Positions 20,930-21,995 of a DNA stretch of 21,995 nucleotides are shown here, in pieces; within the stretch, counting starts at the first letter, position 1; each line of letters starts with the position of its first letter. The stretch lies in assembly GCA_003645215.1 (NCBI GenBank), contig QNEM01000009.1, positions 1-21,995 of the forward strand, read 5' to 3'. Position numbers and translations under genes: made by a program. A model generated the notes under the pieces. The model ran no database searches and was not told where the DNA came from. It worked only from the letters and a program-made list of their open reading frames with translations. The stretch is from Gammaproteobacteria bacterium (lineage in GTDB: Bacteria > Pseudomonadota > Gammaproteobacteria > Eutrophobiales > Eutrophobiaceae).

Positions 20930-21995
20930 TTACCGCTTGGCAATCGGGATATAATTACGCTTTTCAGTTCCTATATAGAGCTGACGTGGGCGACCAATCC
21001 TGAAATCCGGATCTTCCATTAATTCCATCCATTGTGATATCCAGCCAACCGAGCGAGCCAGAGAAAACATGACCGTATACATACTCGTTGGGATACCCAG
21101 GGCCTTGAGAATAATACCACTGTAAAAATCAACATTAGGATATAACTTGCGCTCAATGAAATAGTCATCCTTCAGCGCAATTTCTTCCAGCTCCATGGCA
21201 ATGTCCAGTAATGGCTGATCGACTGTGTCTACTTCTTCGATCAAGTCATGACACATCTTACGAATAATGGTCGCCCTTGGATCAAAGTTCTTATATACAC
21301 GATGACCAAAGCCCATCAGACGGAAGGAATCTTCCTTGTCTTTTGCCCGGGCAACAAATTGAGGAATATTCTTAACATCGCCAATCTCAGCCAACATATT
21401 CAATACGGCTTCATTGGCGCCACCATGGGCACGACCCCATAAGGTCACAATTCCTGCAGTAATACAGGCAAATGGATTGGCCTCGGCACTACCGGCCAGG
21501 CGGACCGTTGAGGTTGATGCATTCTGTTCATGGTCGGCATGCAGGATCAACATCAAATCAAGTGCCTTGACCGCGATTGGCTCTGGCTCGTAATCGCGCA
21601 TCGGTACCGAGAACATCATATTCAGGAAGTTCTCGACATAACCAAGGTCATCACGTGAATAGACAAAAGGGTGACCCATGGAATGCTTGTAACAATGGGC
21701 TGCCATAATAGGCATCTTGGCAATGATACGCTTGGCAGTCAGATCGCGATCTGCAGGATCATCAAGATCCATTGCTTCATGATAATAAGAGGATAAGGCC
21801 CCTGTGACACCAATCATCATGGCCATCGGATGCGCATCGTAGCGATAACCAGAATAAAAACGCTCCAGATGCTCATGCACCAGGTTGCGTTTATTCAAAT
21901 CTGCACGAAACTGGGTAAATTCTATTTCTGTGGGCAACTCTCCATAGAGCAATAAATAACAAACTTCCAGGTAGCTACTCTTTTCTGCCAGTTGC
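20930..21995 (-). CDS. gltA: Citrate synthase, type II (GltA), N-terminus beyond the window
   Basis: The frame is open to the window edge: before the TTG at 21952 it still reads QLAEKSSYLEVCYLL, which aligns with the E. coli GltA segment around residue 80, so the visible part is the C-terminal 355 residues or so. It condenses acetyl-CoA with oxaloacetate. The catalytic residues are visible: His in WGRAHGGANE (E. coli His264), His in MGFGHRVYKN (His305) and Asp in NVDFYSGI (Asp362). LHADHEQNAST and the end RPRQLYIG are family hallmarks. It probably shares a transcript with mdh. The true start and promoter lie to the right of the window. Confidence 0.96.
   Translation of the reverse strand, partial: QLAEKSSYLEVCYLLLYGELPTEIEFTQFRADLNKRNLVHEHLERFYSGYRYDAHPMAMMIGVTGALSSYYHEAMDLDDPADRDLTAKRIIAKMPIMAAHCYKHSMGHPFVYSRDDLGYVENFLNMMFSVPMRDYEPEPIAVKALDLMLILHADHEQNASTSTVRLAGSAEANPFACITAGIVTLWGRAHGGANEAVLNMLAEIGDVKNIPQFVARAKDKEDSFRLMGFGHRVYKNFDPRATIIRKMCHDLIEEVDTVDQPLLDIAMELEEIALKDDYFIERKLYPNVDFYSGIILKALGIPTSMYTVMFSLARSVGWISQWMELMEDPDFRIGRPRQLYIGTEKRNYIPIAKR

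Overview
The window reads as chromosomal DNA of a Gammaproteobacterium of moderate GC (roughly 43%, judged by eye). The evidence is a TtcA very close to the enterobacterial protein, a bacterial type-2 malate dehydrogenase next to a GltA-type citrate synthase, a UPF0114/YqhA protein, and a Gram-negative sortase locus whose known members are mostly marine proteobacteria. Genus cannot be told from the sequence. No rRNA, tRNA, CRISPR array, prophage or transposase gene was seen.

Layout. 1-218: 3' end of an RNase AM (YciV-type PHP domain) gene. 298-909: an exported protein of unknown function bracketed by near-identical 18-bp repeats. 988-1125: a MITE-like palindromic element. 1130-4207 (minus strand): a Fae-like protein that lacks the family's proposed catalytic His, preceded by an 819-residue protein with two cNMP-binding domains, a rhodanese domain and a 400-residue coiled coil. 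4317-5033: a small membrane-anchored protein. 5071-5141: a REP-like double hairpin.

5187-11744 is a complete proteobacterial dedicated sortase system. The kinase and response regulator (pdsS, pdsR) are read leftward. The OmpA-like pdsO, a VIT/vWA surface protein ending in an LPATAT sorting signal, and a class GN sortase are read rightward. The likely logic is that the two-component pair senses an envelope or glycan cue and controls the divergent operon, whose sortase processes the VIT/vWA protein, with PdsO linking the system to peptidoglycan. This is the most distinctive system in the window. Its families are catalogued but, to my knowledge, hardly studied by experiment.

11830-16879 holds an MscS channel, an exported protein of unknown function, a probable minus-strand operon (Rap1a/Tai-fold secreted protein, ttcA, M50 site-2-type protease, yqhA), a two-helix membrane protein with a GTG start, and an unknown cytosolic protein. 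16904-19183 is a copper-type P1B ATPase with two Cys/His-rich N-terminal domains.

19184-19901 has no gene. It holds a possible copA promoter with a palindrome, then a dense series of hairpins whose loops nearly all carry GGA. One of them, at 19616-19631, matches 11 of 12 positions of the CsrA SELEX consensus, so the stretch could act as an RNA that binds CsrA/RsmA, although dispersed repeat DNA is the simpler explanation. A strong terminator follows for mdh, which lies downstream of gltA (cut by the window edge).
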